Below are positions 10,101 to 18,390 of a DNA stretch of 64,000 nucleotides, piece by piece. Both the position numbers and the translations under genes were made by a program. This DNA comes from Spirochaetaceae bacterium. GTDB taxonomy: Bacteria; Spirochaetota; Leptospiria; Leptospirales; Leptonemataceae. The stretch lies in assembly GCA_002729885.1 (NCBI GenBank), contig PBUB01000035.1, forward strand, positions 84,057-148,056, given 5' to 3'. The stretch's first letter is position 1. Every line of letters begins with the position of its first letter. Below the pieces are notes generated by a model. That model saw nothing but the letters and a program-made list of their open reading frames with translations. It made no database searches and was not told the origin of the DNA.

Positions 10101-11586
10101 CCGTTTCCCCTTCCGCACCATGATTGTTGCTCAAATTATCATCATGCCCGTCTTTATTGTCCCATAGATTGCTTTCGTTATGTTTCTCTCCGTAGGTTAC
10201 CAGATCATGCAACGTAAACCCATCGTGTGCTGTAATGTAGTTGATACTGGCTGAAGTTTTGCGACCGGCGGATGCATATAGATCAGATGAACCGGCGAAA
10301 CGTGTAACCATGGTAGCAACCCGTGCCTGCCCCAGGTTCCAGTATCTTCGTATCTGATCGCGATACTGACCATTCCACTCCGCCCATTGACCTGGGAAAT
10401 TGCCGACCTGGTATCCCCCTTCACCCAGATCCCAGGGTTCTGCGATCAGCTTCACCCTGGAAAGTACCGGATCCTGACTGATAATATCAAAGAACGATGC
10501 CAGGCGATCCACTTCGAAAAGTTCCCTGGCCAGTGCACTGGCCAGATCAAAGCGAAATCCATCTACGTGCATTTCGGTGACCCAGTATCTAAGGGAATCC
10601 ATAATCAATTGAAGCACTCTGGGATTGTTCATGTTCAGGGTGTTTCCACATCCTGTGAAGTCCTGGAATAGATGAGGGGCTTCTGGCTGAAGACGATAGT
10701 AGGCCTGATTGTCGATACCGCGAAAGCTAAGAGTCGGACCTGTATGATCCGTTTCCGATGTGTGATTATAAACTACATCCAGGATGACTTCCAGCCCGGC
10801 CTGATGCAGAGTGCGAACCATGGTTTTGAATTCGTAGATGGCATCGGTTTCCCGCCGGCCTACAGTGTAGCGACTACAGGGTGCGAAATAGGCCAGGGTA
10901 TTGTAGCCCCAGTAATTAGTAAGACTTTTCTGGACCAGAGCATGCTCGGAGATGCTGTGATGCACAGGTAGCAACTCCACCGCTGTAACTCCCAGGGACT
11001 TAAGATAGTCCACCACCGGTTCGCTACAGAACCCCAGGTAGGTACCTCTAAGATCCTGAGGCACCTCCGGATGCCGCATGGTAAATCCTTTAACATGAGC
11101 CTCGTAAATTACGGTATCTTCCCAGGAAATCCTGGGAGGTCGGTCATCTCCCCAGGTAAAGGCTGTGTCCACTACAGCGCCCAGCGCCACATAGGGCGCT
11201 GAATCCGTATAGTCCGGAGTTTCCAGATTATCGGGAAATTTCCATCCGTAAAGTGAGGGATGCCAGGTCAGGTCTCGGCCAATGGCCCTGGCATAGGGAT
11301 CCAGCAGAACCTTGGCAGGATTGAAGCGATGTCCCTCATGAGGAGCGTACGGGCCATTTACCCGGTACCCGTATAGCTGCCCAGGGCGGATGCCGGATAC
11401 ATAGCAGTGCCAGACGTAATCTGTGCGCTCATGCATGGGAATGCAGTAGGCTTCTGACGTATCCGATGCATGCTCAAACAGACACAGTGTAATACTTCTG
11501 GCATTCTCAGAGTACAGGGCGAAGTTAACCCCGGCCCCATCCCAGGTCGCACCCAGAGGATAGGACTTACCAGGTAATACTTTCAT
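7165..11586 (-). CDS. GlgX-type debranching enzyme fused to 4-alpha-glucanotransferase (MalQ)
   Basis: A 1473-residue two-enzyme fusion. Residues 1 to about 700 form a GlgX/isoamylase-type GH13 enzyme with an N-terminal carbohydrate-binding domain. The four conserved regions are DVVYNH, GFRFDLAS (nucleophile Asp), LIAEPWD (acid Glu) and ITAHDG. After a linker and a beta-rich segment comes a GH77 4-alpha-glucanotransferase (about residues 880-1470), with SVGAGDFHDLLELG, DVAVGVAMDGAD, RLDHVMWLFRLFWVH (nucleophile Asp), VIGEDLGTVP (Glu) and NTHDLP. Together these would remove branches from glycogen and disproportionate the released maltodextrins, feeding glycogen phosphorylase. Both halves keep their catalytic residues. 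The ATG at 11586 follows GGGAGAGGAATATATAA, a good ribosome binding site. The gene diverges from the GT4/GH57 operon. The two enzymes are normally separate proteins, so the fusion is notable. Confidence 0.92.
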   Translation of the reverse strand: MKVLPGKSYPLGATWDGAGVNFALYSENARSITLCLFEHASDTSEAYCIPMHERTDYVWHCYVSGIRPGQLYGYRVNGPYAPHEGHRFNPAKVLLDPYARAIGRDLTWHPSLYGWKFPDNLETPDYTDSAPYVALGAVVDTAFTWGDDRPPRISWEDTVIYEAHVKGFTMRHPEVPQDLRGTYLGFCSEPVVDYLKSLGVTAVELLPVHHSISEHALVQKSLTNYWGYNTLAYFAPCSRYTVGRRETDAIYEFKTMVRTLHQAGLEVILDVVYNHTSETDHTGPTLSFRGIDNQAYYRLQPEAPHLFQDFTGCGNTLNMNNPRVLQLIMDSLRYWVTEMHVDGFRFDLASALARELFEVDRLASFFDIISQDPVLSRVKLIAEPWDLGEGGYQVGNFPGQWAEWNGQYRDQIRRYWNLGQARVATMVTRFAGSSDLYASAGRKTSASINYITAHDGFTLHDLVTYGEKHNESNLWDNKDGHDDNLSNNHGAEGETDDPLIQARRMRMKKAFLATLLTSQGVPMLLAGDERGRTQRGNNNAYCQDNSISYTDWKISEEASELLDWTRSLLEIRKRNEVLRRRNFLFGYDPGGSEIKDVYWLAPTGDELDERQWHERGTAFSVVLPSEFGRRADLKRIMEGRSLLICFNPEKSAIRFRIPTVFQAIWRCVLCSEGSYSDNGDSRIEHRELPPGAWFTLGAEGVCIFEAEEGWLDRELDRQSREPELQRLADEIGILRNFTDLTGKTHNLEGLRLEKIIRELLPQVPDGFKPDEVRLDLRRQNWNDALDSCIVCFESELDTEEGYVQVRLPEEERDGHALTIMYESGESFRHLPLEVRWKQGSTVLDDIRYFAYHVPLPGDLKPGYYILELLKDGIAADRGLLVISPDRCFVSAQDGSESQMPAVASNGDPILGQVYDDGLRDTGVTLQLYSIHSSRSVGAGDFHDLLELGGQLAEDGYRVLGLSPLHALFLNHPELRSPYYPSTRKEIHPFYIGPALLPEWRSVPDGDKLLGEAAFLPDNYRIDYPRSMKIKLELLEKAYHAFQTSGDPEVHSRKDRMQSYLRKNPELHEHAMFELLQEIDVSGSEEEKAWKAGKTDNEIRQKYAGRLGFYEYLFWAARDQFDSVCAKLSEKGLRLYTDVAVGVAMDGADHRTNPDLYAKKARAGAPPDFFAPTGQDWGIGVWNPLALKKKAFRPFRDLLRANMIEDGYLRLDHVMWLFRLFWVHPDAGTYVYYPYRELTALLCLESHLHRCTVIGEDLGTVPDEIEDILRKRHMLSWKVLFFERNADGSLCETEGYPNLSVATLNTHDLPTWNGYWLGVDILDRKKCKRFRQEEDAAAALEERKNDRNHILRYLLDQKVVEPATAEKLSSLAAHAADFAEGNEEMPSDSELVTLSVAIHRALARSSSRLVLVSMNDLTGDLHQPNMPGTVDQYPNWKILSPLSIEQLGKGKYYRAITDAVMEERAAPSGEKTGS

Positions 11587-11735
11587 TTATATATTCCTCT
11601 CCCGGGACGCTAAACTTTTCCTGCAGATTTATCAATTCCGCTGGAAAACCATAATTCATTTGACAAAATGATTATGCAAGCGTGACTCAGGTTACTCGTG
11701 AATCCTGTTTCGCATATCAAAAAAAAGCGTATTCG

Positions 11736-13055
11736 ATGAAGCCTTTGAAGATACTTATGATAGGATGGGAATACCCGCCGGCCATCACCGGAGGGCTGGG
11801 CATGGCCTGTCGAGGGCTGGCGCGCGAAGTTGCGGCCAGAGGCCATACTGTGTATTTCGTTCTTCCCAGGGTTTACGGCAATGAACCCAGGGATCCTGGA
11901 GTCCATCTCATTGGTCTTAATACAAAAGAACTGCCCATTTCCGATGCAGAGCTCCAGGAAATGTTGTTCAGTTTTGCTGAAAGACATGGAGACGAGATTC
12001 GAAAAATGCTGCCTTTTGGCGCATACGATAGCCCGACGCTCACAGCAGACGAAATCTCCCAGAATCTGGATCTAATTCGCAAGCAGTTATCTCGTCAGAT
12101 TCAGGCTAACGAAGCAGCCGCAGAACGATTGCTGAGCGGTGGTTATGGCTCGGACCTGGTTCATCAGATCCATCTATATGCAGATTTCTGTTCCTTGCTG
12201 GGAAAGAGACTGAAAGTCGATCTCATTCATGGTCATGACTGGATGACTTTTCCCGCTTCGCTGGGAGCGATGGTCCAATCCGGAAAGCCCCTGGTGGCTC
12301 ACGTGCATGCTACGGAATTCGATCGTAGCGGCATTCATGGAAATCGCTACGTTGAAGATATGGAAAGACATCCCTTCCATCGAGCCAGTGCCGTGGTTAC
12401 GGTAAGCAACTATACTCGCAATATTATCATTAATCGCTACGGCATCGCGCCGGAAAAGGTCTTCGCAGTCCATAATGCAGTCGAGGTTGAAGAACAGGTA
12501 GCCCCTGCTTCCCGTCCATTCGAAGATAGAATGGTTACTTTCCTGGGGCGGATTACATTTCAAAAAGGCCCGGATTATTTCGTTCGTGCCGCCAGAAAGG
12601 TAATCGATCAGAACCGAAATGTTCGCTTTGTTATGGTAGGGACCGGGGATATGTATCCTCGCATGATCGAACTGGCTGCAGACCTGGGAATTGGAAAATA
12701 CTTCCATTATACCGGTTTCCTGAACCGAGAGCAGATCAAGAAGATCTACGGGATGAGCGATCTATATGTAATTCCGTCCGTGTCCGAACCATTTGGACTT
12801 ACGGCTCTGGAGGCCATGTCCCAGGGGGTTCCGGTAATTGTATCCAGGCAATCGGGAGTGAGCGAAGTAATTGAAAATGCAATTAAACTGGACTTCTGGG
12901 ACGTAGATGCCATCGCAAAAGCCATTCTGGATGTCATTGGAAACGATGAACTGCATACTCAACTAAAATCCGGAGGTCTGGAGGAGGTACGGCGGATTTC
13001 CTGGGCCAATAGCGCAGAAAGACTGGAAGAGGTTTACCGGGGAGTACTGGCATGA
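11736..13055 (+). CDS. GT4 glycosyltransferase, glycogen-synthase-like
   Basis: A 439-residue GT-B enzyme predicted to extend alpha-glucan or to make a related glucoside from a nucleotide sugar. It begins MKPLKILMIGWEYPP with the donor-loop glycines ITGGLG. It has the DLIHGHDWMTF segment seen in glycogen synthases and the C-terminal retaining-transferase motif SVSEPFGLTALEAMSQGVPV. The frame is open from a GTG at 11682, but the ATG at 11736 gives the standard family N-terminus. The stop overlaps the GH57 gene by four bases (ATGA), so the two are translationally coupled. Such GT4 plus GH57 pairs are recurrent in bacteria and probably build or trim a cytoplasmic alpha-glucan. Whether the product is glycogen, maltose-1-phosphate or another glucan cannot be told from the sequence. 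Confidence 0.88.
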   Translation: MKPLKILMIGWEYPPAITGGLGMACRGLAREVAARGHTVYFVLPRVYGNEPRDPGVHLIGLNTKELPISDAELQEMLFSFAERHGDEIRKMLPFGAYDSPTLTADEISQNLDLIRKQLSRQIQANEAAAERLLSGGYGSDLVHQIHLYADFCSLLGKRLKVDLIHGHDWMTFPASLGAMVQSGKPLVAHVHATEFDRSGIHGNRYVEDMERHPFHRASAVVTVSNYTRNIIINRYGIAPEKVFAVHNAVEVEEQVAPASRPFEDRMVTFLGRITFQKGPDYFVRAARKVIDQNRNVRFVMVGTGDMYPRMIELAADLGIGKYFHYTGFLNREQIKKIYGMSDLYVIPSVSEPFGLTALEAMSQGVPVIVSRQSGVSEVIENAIKLDFWDVDAIAKAILDVIGNDELHTQLKSGGLEEVRRISWANSAERLEEVYRGVLA

Positions 13056-14263
13056 TTTCCATCTGCTTTTATTTTGAAGTGCATCAGCCCTATCGGTTGC
13101 GCAAATACGGATTCTTTGATCTGGGCAACTCAAACTATTTCGACGATGAGGCCAATGCCAGAATCGCTGAAAAAGTAGCCAACAAGTGCTATCGCCCCAC
13201 CACATCGTTACTTTACGAACTGGTTAAAAGACACGGAGATGAGTTTAGATTTACCTTTTCCGTGACCGGGACCGCCATCGAGCAATTCAAACGGTGGACA
13301 CCAGATGTGATGGATCTGTTTCGCGCCCTTGCGGAAACCGGCCGCGTAGAATTTCTGGCAGAAACCTACTATCACAGCCTGGCAAGCCTATTTAGCGAAA
13401 GCGAATTCAGACAGCAGGTCCGAATGCATTCGGATTTAATGTACAATGAATTCGGAGTTCGACCTACATCGTTCAGAAATACCGAGCTAATCTACAACAA
13501 CCATATTGCCTACCTGGCAGAAGACATGGGTTTTACGGCCATCCTCTGCGAAGGGGCGGAAAGATTGCTGGGATGGAGAAGCCCGAACTATCTGTATCGC
13601 CCCAGGTACAGTCCGCGCATCAAGGCCTTCCTGAAAAACTATCGTCTTAGCGATGACATCGCATTTCGATTCTCGGATCGAGGCTGGCTGGAATTTCCGC
13701 TAACTACAGAAAAATTTGCAAGCTGGCTTCACAACGTTGCCGGAAACGGCAATGTAGTAAATCTGTTCATGGACTATGAAACCTTTGGAGAGCACCAATG
13801 GGAAGACACTGGAATTTTTAAATTCCTGGATGCACTGCCCAACGCACTTCTCAGACATAGGGACTTTAGATTTTCTACGGTAACCGAAGCAGCCCGCCAG
13901 CGGGAACCGGTGGGAGAAATCGATACCGACCAGGCTGTTTCCTGGGCGGATATGGAAAGGGACCTTTCTGCCTGGCTGGGAAATAGCATGCAGAGAGAAG
14001 CAGCCGCCTCCATCTACGAACTGGAAAAGGATGTAAAGGACATCAATGATCCGGTCATGCTCGATGACTGGCGCAAGCTTCAGACATCCGACCACTTTTA
14101 CTACATGAGTACCAAGTTCTGGAATGATGGCGATGTGCATAAGTATTTCAGTCCATATGGAACTCCCCATGAAGCCTACGTGTATTTCATGAACGTGCTT
14201 CAGGATCTGCGCAATAGAATCAAGCAACGAAAGAAATCCGAGGCTCATGCCCAGAAGAGATAA
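13052..14263 (+). CDS. GH57 family glycoside hydrolase (alpha-amylase/branching-type)
   Basis: A 403-residue cytoplasmic GH57 protein. The N-terminal motif is FEVHQPYR. Glu145 in FRNTELIYNN is the expected nucleophile, and Asp241 in FMDYETFGEHQ is the expected acid/base. GH57 includes amylases, 4-alpha-glucanotransferases and branching enzymes. This compact member lacks the extra C-terminal domains of the well-studied branching enzymes, so the exact activity is open. It overlaps the GT4 gene by four bases and the cation-efflux gene by 17. The pairing with a glycogen-synthase-like enzyme suggests it acts on the same nascent glucan. Confidence 0.87.
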   Translation: MISICFYFEVHQPYRLRKYGFFDLGNSNYFDDEANARIAEKVANKCYRPTTSLLYELVKRHGDEFRFTFSVTGTAIEQFKRWTPDVMDLFRALAETGRVEFLAETYYHSLASLFSESEFRQQVRMHSDLMYNEFGVRPTSFRNTELIYNNHIAYLAEDMGFTAILCEGAERLLGWRSPNYLYRPRYSPRIKAFLKNYRLSDDIAFRFSDRGWLEFPLTTEKFASWLHNVAGNGNVVNLFMDYETFGEHQWEDTGIFKFLDALPNALLRHRDFRFSTVTEAARQREPVGEIDTDQAVSWADMERDLSAWLGNSMQREAAASIYELEKDVKDINDPVMLDDWRKLQTSDHFYYMSTKFWNDGDVHKYFSPYGTPHEAYVYFMNVLQDLRNRIKQRKKSEAHAQKR

Positions 14264-15269
14264 TAGAACTCCCAGATTCCCTCTGCTGCTTTCTATAATC
14301 CTGGGTGTGCTGATCCTGGGCATTAAGTTCCTGGCGTATTACCTGACTGGATCCATGGCCTTGAAGTCCGATGCTCTCGAGGGCATTGTCAATGTTCTGG
14401 CTGCCGCGTTTGCTTTTGGTTCGGTGCTCTATGCAGAAAAGCCAGCGGATGAGGACCATCCCTACGGACATGGTAAGATTGAACTGTTTTCGGCAGCTTT
14501 TGAAGGAGGGCTCATTCTTCTTGCTGCTGTGCTTATCGCGTACGAATCCATTGAAACATTGATACGTGGCACCGAGCTCCAATCTCTGGGACTGGGCCTG
14601 GTATTGAATTTCGCAGCAGGAGCAGCCAACGGATTGCTGGGATTCTATCTGATGCGTAGCGGTCGCAAGCATCGCTCCCGCTCCATCGAGGCAGATGGCA
14701 AGCATCTAATGAGCGACTTTGTTACGACCCTGGGCGTTATGGCAGGCCTGGCTGTGGTTTATGTTACCGGGCTGTCGTGGCTGGATCCGGCCATTGCATT
14801 GCTATTCTCCTCCTGGCTATTTTATACAGGAGCAGGGCTAATAAAGGAGTCTGTAGGTGGCTTGATGGACAACGAAGATCCGGAGCTTCTGGAAAAGCTG
14901 GTAGGTGCCATGAATCAGCACCGGGTACCGGAAATCATTTCTGTCCATGAAATGCGCACTTTGCGAAGCGGGAAATACAGCCACATCGATCTACATGCAG
15001 CGGTGCCGGAACACTACACAATCAAGAAGATCCATGAAGTTGTGGAACTATTCGAAAAGCAGGTGCTGGCGGTCACCGGAATAAACGGCGAATTTCATAC
15101 CCATATAGATCCATGCAGCAAGCATTATTGCAAACAGTGCTCCGTGGCCAACTGCAGCATTCGCGCACATCCGTTCGAGCAGTCTCTGGAGTTCAGCATC
15201 GATTCGGTAACCGCACCCGGACCGGACAGAGAGCACTCTACCGAAGGCTACGGAATCGAGCATCAGTAA
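14247..15269 (+). CDS. Cation diffusion facilitator (zinc/iron efflux family)
   Basis: A 340-residue inner-membrane cation/proton antiporter of the CDF family. It begins after a basic N-terminus (MPRRDNRTPRF) and has about six hydrophobic helices. Metal-site residues are seen in SMALKSDALEG (helix 2) and in KHLMSDF (helix 5, HxxxD). The intracellular histidine-containing loop is DEDHPYGHGKIELF. The C-terminal cytoplasmic domain carries EMRTLRSGKYSHIDLHAAV and ends with an unusual Cys/His cluster (CSKHYCKQCSVANC). The metal could be Zn, Fe, Mn or Co. Its start overlaps the GH57 gene by 17 bases, so it is coupled to the glucan genes although no functional link is obvious. Confidence 0.88.
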   Translation: MPRRDNRTPRFPLLLSIILGVLILGIKFLAYYLTGSMALKSDALEGIVNVLAAAFAFGSVLYAEKPADEDHPYGHGKIELFSAAFEGGLILLAAVLIAYESIETLIRGTELQSLGLGLVLNFAAGAANGLLGFYLMRSGRKHRSRSIEADGKHLMSDFVTTLGVMAGLAVVYVTGLSWLDPAIALLFSSWLFYTGAGLIKESVGGLMDNEDPELLEKLVGAMNQHRVPEIISVHEMRTLRSGKYSHIDLHAAVPEHYTIKKIHEVVELFEKQVLAVTGINGEFHTHIDPCSKHYCKQCSVANCSIRAHPFEQSLEFSIDSVTAPGPDREHSTEGYGIEHQ

Positions 15270-15424
15270 TCGGAACGGTTCCCGGGCGAAATCTGGCATG
15301 GATGGGCCCAGAATAATGAACCAGCGTTTCGCTTCAGTCGGACCCGGACAGGATGCATTCGCAGGTGTTTTGACACCACTCATTAAGCGAAATTCTGGCA
15401 TAGATTTCCGGCAGGCTGCCTATC

Positions 15425-15440
15425 TGGCACACAAAGTGCA
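15425..15440 (+). promoter_or_regulatory. Candidate sigma-54 promoter upstream of the Amt-cyclase gene
   Basis: TGGCACACAAAGTGCA matches the sigma-54 (RpoN) consensus TGGCACGN4TTGCA at 10 of the 12 specified positions. The essential GG and GC doublets have the correct spacing (G to G 12 bases apart). It lies 108 bases before the start codon of an ammonium transporter, a class of gene commonly under RpoN/NtrC control. No NtrC-binding palindrome was identified upstream. The remaining sequence between the cation-efflux gene and this site (15270-15424) shows nothing else recognisable. Confidence 0.6.
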
Positions 15441-15548
15441 GTTATCATAGATTAATTCCGGTTTTTTTCCAGAGCATGCCCGAACACCAGGCATTTAGCC
15501 ATATTCGCATGCGATTTCTGGAGGATCCGGGCAGCCCTGGAGGCCTCT

Positions 15549-17603
15549 ATGAATCCTGCATCATCTTCGTCTCTGGATTCCCTGCTTGTATTGATCTCCG
15601 CCGCTCTGGTTCTGTTTATGCAGGCTGGCTTTCTCTGCCTGGAGTCCGGTCTAACGCGAAATAAGAACTCTATTAATGTAGCCATCAAAAACATCACAGA
15701 CTTTGGCCTGGCCACAATGACTTTCTGGCTTCTGGGATTTGGCTTTATGTTTGGCCCCACGCTTATGGGCTTTCTTGGCACTGGATTGTTCGCGCCGGAA
15801 TTCCTGGAGGATACCGATGGTGCCAGCCCCGGATTTTTCGTCTTTCAACTGGCATTCTGCGGAACTGCGGCCACCATCGTTTCCGGTGCCGTAGCCGAGC
15901 GATTAAAGTTTCAAGGATATCTGATCATTACCGCTCTGGTATCTCTTATCATTTATCCAGTTTTAGGTCACTGGGCCTGGCATGGGCTTTTCGCCGCCAA
16001 TTCCAGGGGATGGCTGGAATCTCTGGGCTTTGTAGATTTTGCAGGGTCCACTGTTGTTCACAGCGTTGGAGGCTCCGTAGCCCTTGCAGCTCTGCTGGTG
16101 ATTGGTCCCCGGGCCGGACGGTTCATAAATGGCCAGGTGCAACAGATCAATCCCGGTAATCTTCCCATGGCCATGTTGGGTGGGATCATACTATGGTTCG
16201 GCTGGATTGGATTCAACGGCGGTAGCTCCATGGCAATGAACGCTTCGGTGGCACCCATAATAATGAAAACTCTACTGGCAGCAGGAGCAGGACTTATTGT
16301 TTCTCTGGCCGTGGGCTGGATTTTTCATCGCTACCCGGAAGCCACGGCCCCACTGAATGGTTCCCTGGCAGGACTGGTTTCCATAACGGCCGGCTGCCAT
16401 GCAGTGACTGCTGGCGAAGCAGTGTTGATTGGAGGCATAGGAGGCGCTCTGGTTCGGCCAGCTGAGTTGCTTCTGGAAAAGCTGGAAATCGATGATGCTG
16501 TAGGGGCCATACCTGTACATCTTGTCGCTGGAATCTGGGGAACCGTGGCTGTGGCCCTGTTTGGGGATTCCAGTATTCTTGGCACCGGGTTGGCCTTTAG
16601 CGAACAACTCCTGGTTCAGCTTCTTGGTATCATTTGCATTGGTGGCAGCGCCTTTCTAATTACGTATCTACTACTGTGGACATTGAATCGAATCTTTCCA
16701 TTGCGTGTTAGCGTGGAGGAAGAAAGGGAAGGTCTAAATATTTCTGAACACAAAGCCAGAACAGATCTAATCGATCTATTTCTTGTCATGGACCATCAGA
16801 AGAAGACTGGCGATTTGAGTTTCGATGTTCCGGTAGAACCTTTTACCGAAGTTGGACAAATCGCAGAACGATACAACGAAGTACTCGGCCGAGTGCGAGC
16901 CATAATGCAGGAGAACGATGAGACTCGCAGATCAGTGGAGGAAGCGTTCGAACAGATTGCTCTGGAGCAGAATCGGGCAGAGAAACTACTGCTGAATATT
17001 CTACCCGAGCCGGTGGCCCGGGAATTGAAGTCCCAGAAGAAGGTTATTGCACAGAGCGCCCGTGAAGTAACCATACTCTTCGCAGACATCGTAGGTTTTA
17101 CCAGTCTTGCAGAATCCAGAAAGCCGCATCAGATCATTGAAATACTGAATCGGGTTTTTTCTGTCTTCGATCGCCTCACCGATACCTATCGCCTGGAAAA
17201 GATCAAGACCATTGGTGACGCCTATATGGTAGTGGGCGGCCTTCCCAGCTTCATGCAGGAACATGCCAGCGCGGTGGCCCGCTTCTCTCTGGATATAATG
17301 AAAGAAGCAGGGAAATTTAGATTCAAAGATGGAAGCAAACTGGATCTTCGCATAGGCATCCATACCGGGCCGGTAGTGGCCGGCGTCATCGGTGAAAAGA
17401 AATTTATCTACGATGTATGGGGCGATTCAGTAAATGTGGCCAGCCGCCTGGAGTCCCATAGCCTGCCCGGTCGCATCCATATCTCGGAGCAGACAGCAGA
17501 GCTTCTTAAAGATGACTTTGTGTTGGAGCAAAGGGGGACGGTAGAGCTCAAGGGCAAAGGAAATGTGTTTACCTATTTTCTTCAGGGAGCAAACCCTGCC
17601 TGA
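15549..17603 (+). CDS. Ammonium transporter (Amt) fused to class III adenylate cyclase
   Basis: A 684-residue fusion. Residues 1 to about 395 are an Amt channel with the conserved DFAGSTVVHS (His171), WFGWIGFNGG and GAIPVHLVAG (His324) segments. These are the two pore histidines expected for an active Amt. A cytoplasmic linker (about 395-490) contains a HAMP-like segment and a short coiled coil ending LLLNILPEPVARELK. A class III nucleotidyl cyclase domain follows. Metal-binding aspartates are Asp513 (FADIVGFT) and Asp557 (TIGDAYM). The residue just before TIGD is a lysine (Lys553), and YDVWGD places an aspartate at the second base-recognition site; this Lys/Asp pair predicts ATP rather than GTP. 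The transition-state Asn and Arg are in VNVASRLES. The start ATG is preceded by GGAGG six bases upstream. The likely job is an ammonium sensor or transceptor that sets cAMP level. It stands alone; no glnK gene is adjacent. Confidence 0.93.
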   Translation: MNPASSSSLDSLLVLISAALVLFMQAGFLCLESGLTRNKNSINVAIKNITDFGLATMTFWLLGFGFMFGPTLMGFLGTGLFAPEFLEDTDGASPGFFVFQLAFCGTAATIVSGAVAERLKFQGYLIITALVSLIIYPVLGHWAWHGLFAANSRGWLESLGFVDFAGSTVVHSVGGSVALAALLVIGPRAGRFINGQVQQINPGNLPMAMLGGIILWFGWIGFNGGSSMAMNASVAPIIMKTLLAAGAGLIVSLAVGWIFHRYPEATAPLNGSLAGLVSITAGCHAVTAGEAVLIGGIGGALVRPAELLLEKLEIDDAVGAIPVHLVAGIWGTVAVALFGDSSILGTGLAFSEQLLVQLLGIICIGGSAFLITYLLLWTLNRIFPLRVSVEEEREGLNISEHKARTDLIDLFLVMDHQKKTGDLSFDVPVEPFTEVGQIAERYNEVLGRVRAIMQENDETRRSVEEAFEQIALEQNRAEKLLLNILPEPVARELKSQKKVIAQSAREVTILFADIVGFTSLAESRKPHQIIEILNRVFSVFDRLTDTYRLEKIKTIGDAYMVVGGLPSFMQEHASAVARFSLDIMKEAGKFRFKDGSKLDLRIGIHTGPVVAGVIGEKKFIYDVWGDSVNVASRLESHSLPGRIHISEQTAELLKDDFVLEQRGTVELKGKGNVFTYFLQGANPA

Positions 17604-17728
17604 TTGTTGCCCAGAGCGAACCATTACCTGTATTGCCTGTTTGCCACTGCGCGAAAATTGCCGGGACAGACTCCTGATCTCCGGGCCGATCCTGGCCGGC
17701 TCGGCGATGTTATTTCACCAACGATTCT

Positions 17729-18355
17729 TCAGGGATCCAGATGCTGGTGTACGGCATCCAGAATTGCATCAGGGCTGATGCCCGATGGAAGGGTAGCCAC
17801 CAGCCTGTTTTCGCGATCAATAAAATAGAAAAATAAGGAATGATTCACACCGTACTGTCCCATGGAAGGATTTCCTGTGGCCGGAGCTTTTTCGTACCTG
17901 GCTCCCAGATCCGTAGCAAGGATCTCAATCTCCTCTCTGGCACCACTCAAAGCAGCCAGTCTTAAAGGAGCGAACTGCTTTTCATATCGTCCCAGTTGCT
18001 CGGGACTGTCCCTTTCCGGATCCACGCTAATGAAAATGGTCTGCACCGATTTCTGTAATTCCGGTTCCTTTCGCATAGCTCGACTTAGATTGGACAATGC
18101 CATGGGACACATATCCGGGCAGTGGCTGTAACCCAAATATAGAATTCTTGGCTGCCCGTGATACGAAGACATGGGCACATCTCTGCCTTTGCTATCTTGC
18201 AATGTAACCTGGTTCAGACTCTGCAGCTTTCTGGAGGGTCGTTCCAGACTCTGCTCTCCCCGGGCCAGCCAGGATCTGGTGATAAAGAAACCGGCCAGTC
18301 CAAAGAATATAACCAGGGCAACAGTAAGAAGGTTCTTTCGATTAATAAAAGACAT
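17729..18355 (-). CDS. SCO1/SenC-type copper chaperone
   Basis: A 208-residue membrane-anchored thioredoxin-fold protein. One N-terminal helix (about residues 9-26) is followed by the periplasmic domain. The copper-binding CxxxC is at Cys79 and Cys83 in YSHCPDMCPMA, and the distal ligand is His172 in GVNHSLFF. SCO proteins deliver copper to, or reduce cysteines in, copper enzymes, classically the CuA site of cytochrome oxidase. Here it is the last gene of a copper cluster, 35 bases after a multicopper oxidase on the same strand, so that oxidase or the cupredoxin further upstream is a plausible client. No cytochrome oxidase gene is in the window. Confidence 0.9.
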   Translation of the reverse strand: MSFINRKNLLTVALVIFFGLAGFFITRSWLARGEQSLERPSRKLQSLNQVTLQDSKGRDVPMSSYHGQPRILYLGYSHCPDMCPMALSNLSRAMRKEPELQKSVQTIFISVDPERDSPEQLGRYEKQFAPLRLAALSGAREEIEILATDLGARYEKAPATGNPSMGQYGVNHSLFFYFIDRENRLVATLPSGISPDAILDAVHQHLDP

Positions 18356-18390
18356 AAAGCACTCCCGAGGAATCTACTGCGATCGCAGAT

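Noticed and set aside
11660..11690. Sigma-70 promoter with TTGACA before the GT4 gene
   Set aside because: TTGACA at 11660-11665 is a perfect -35, but no -10 box lies at 16-18 bases, and the nearest AT-rich stretch is far too close.
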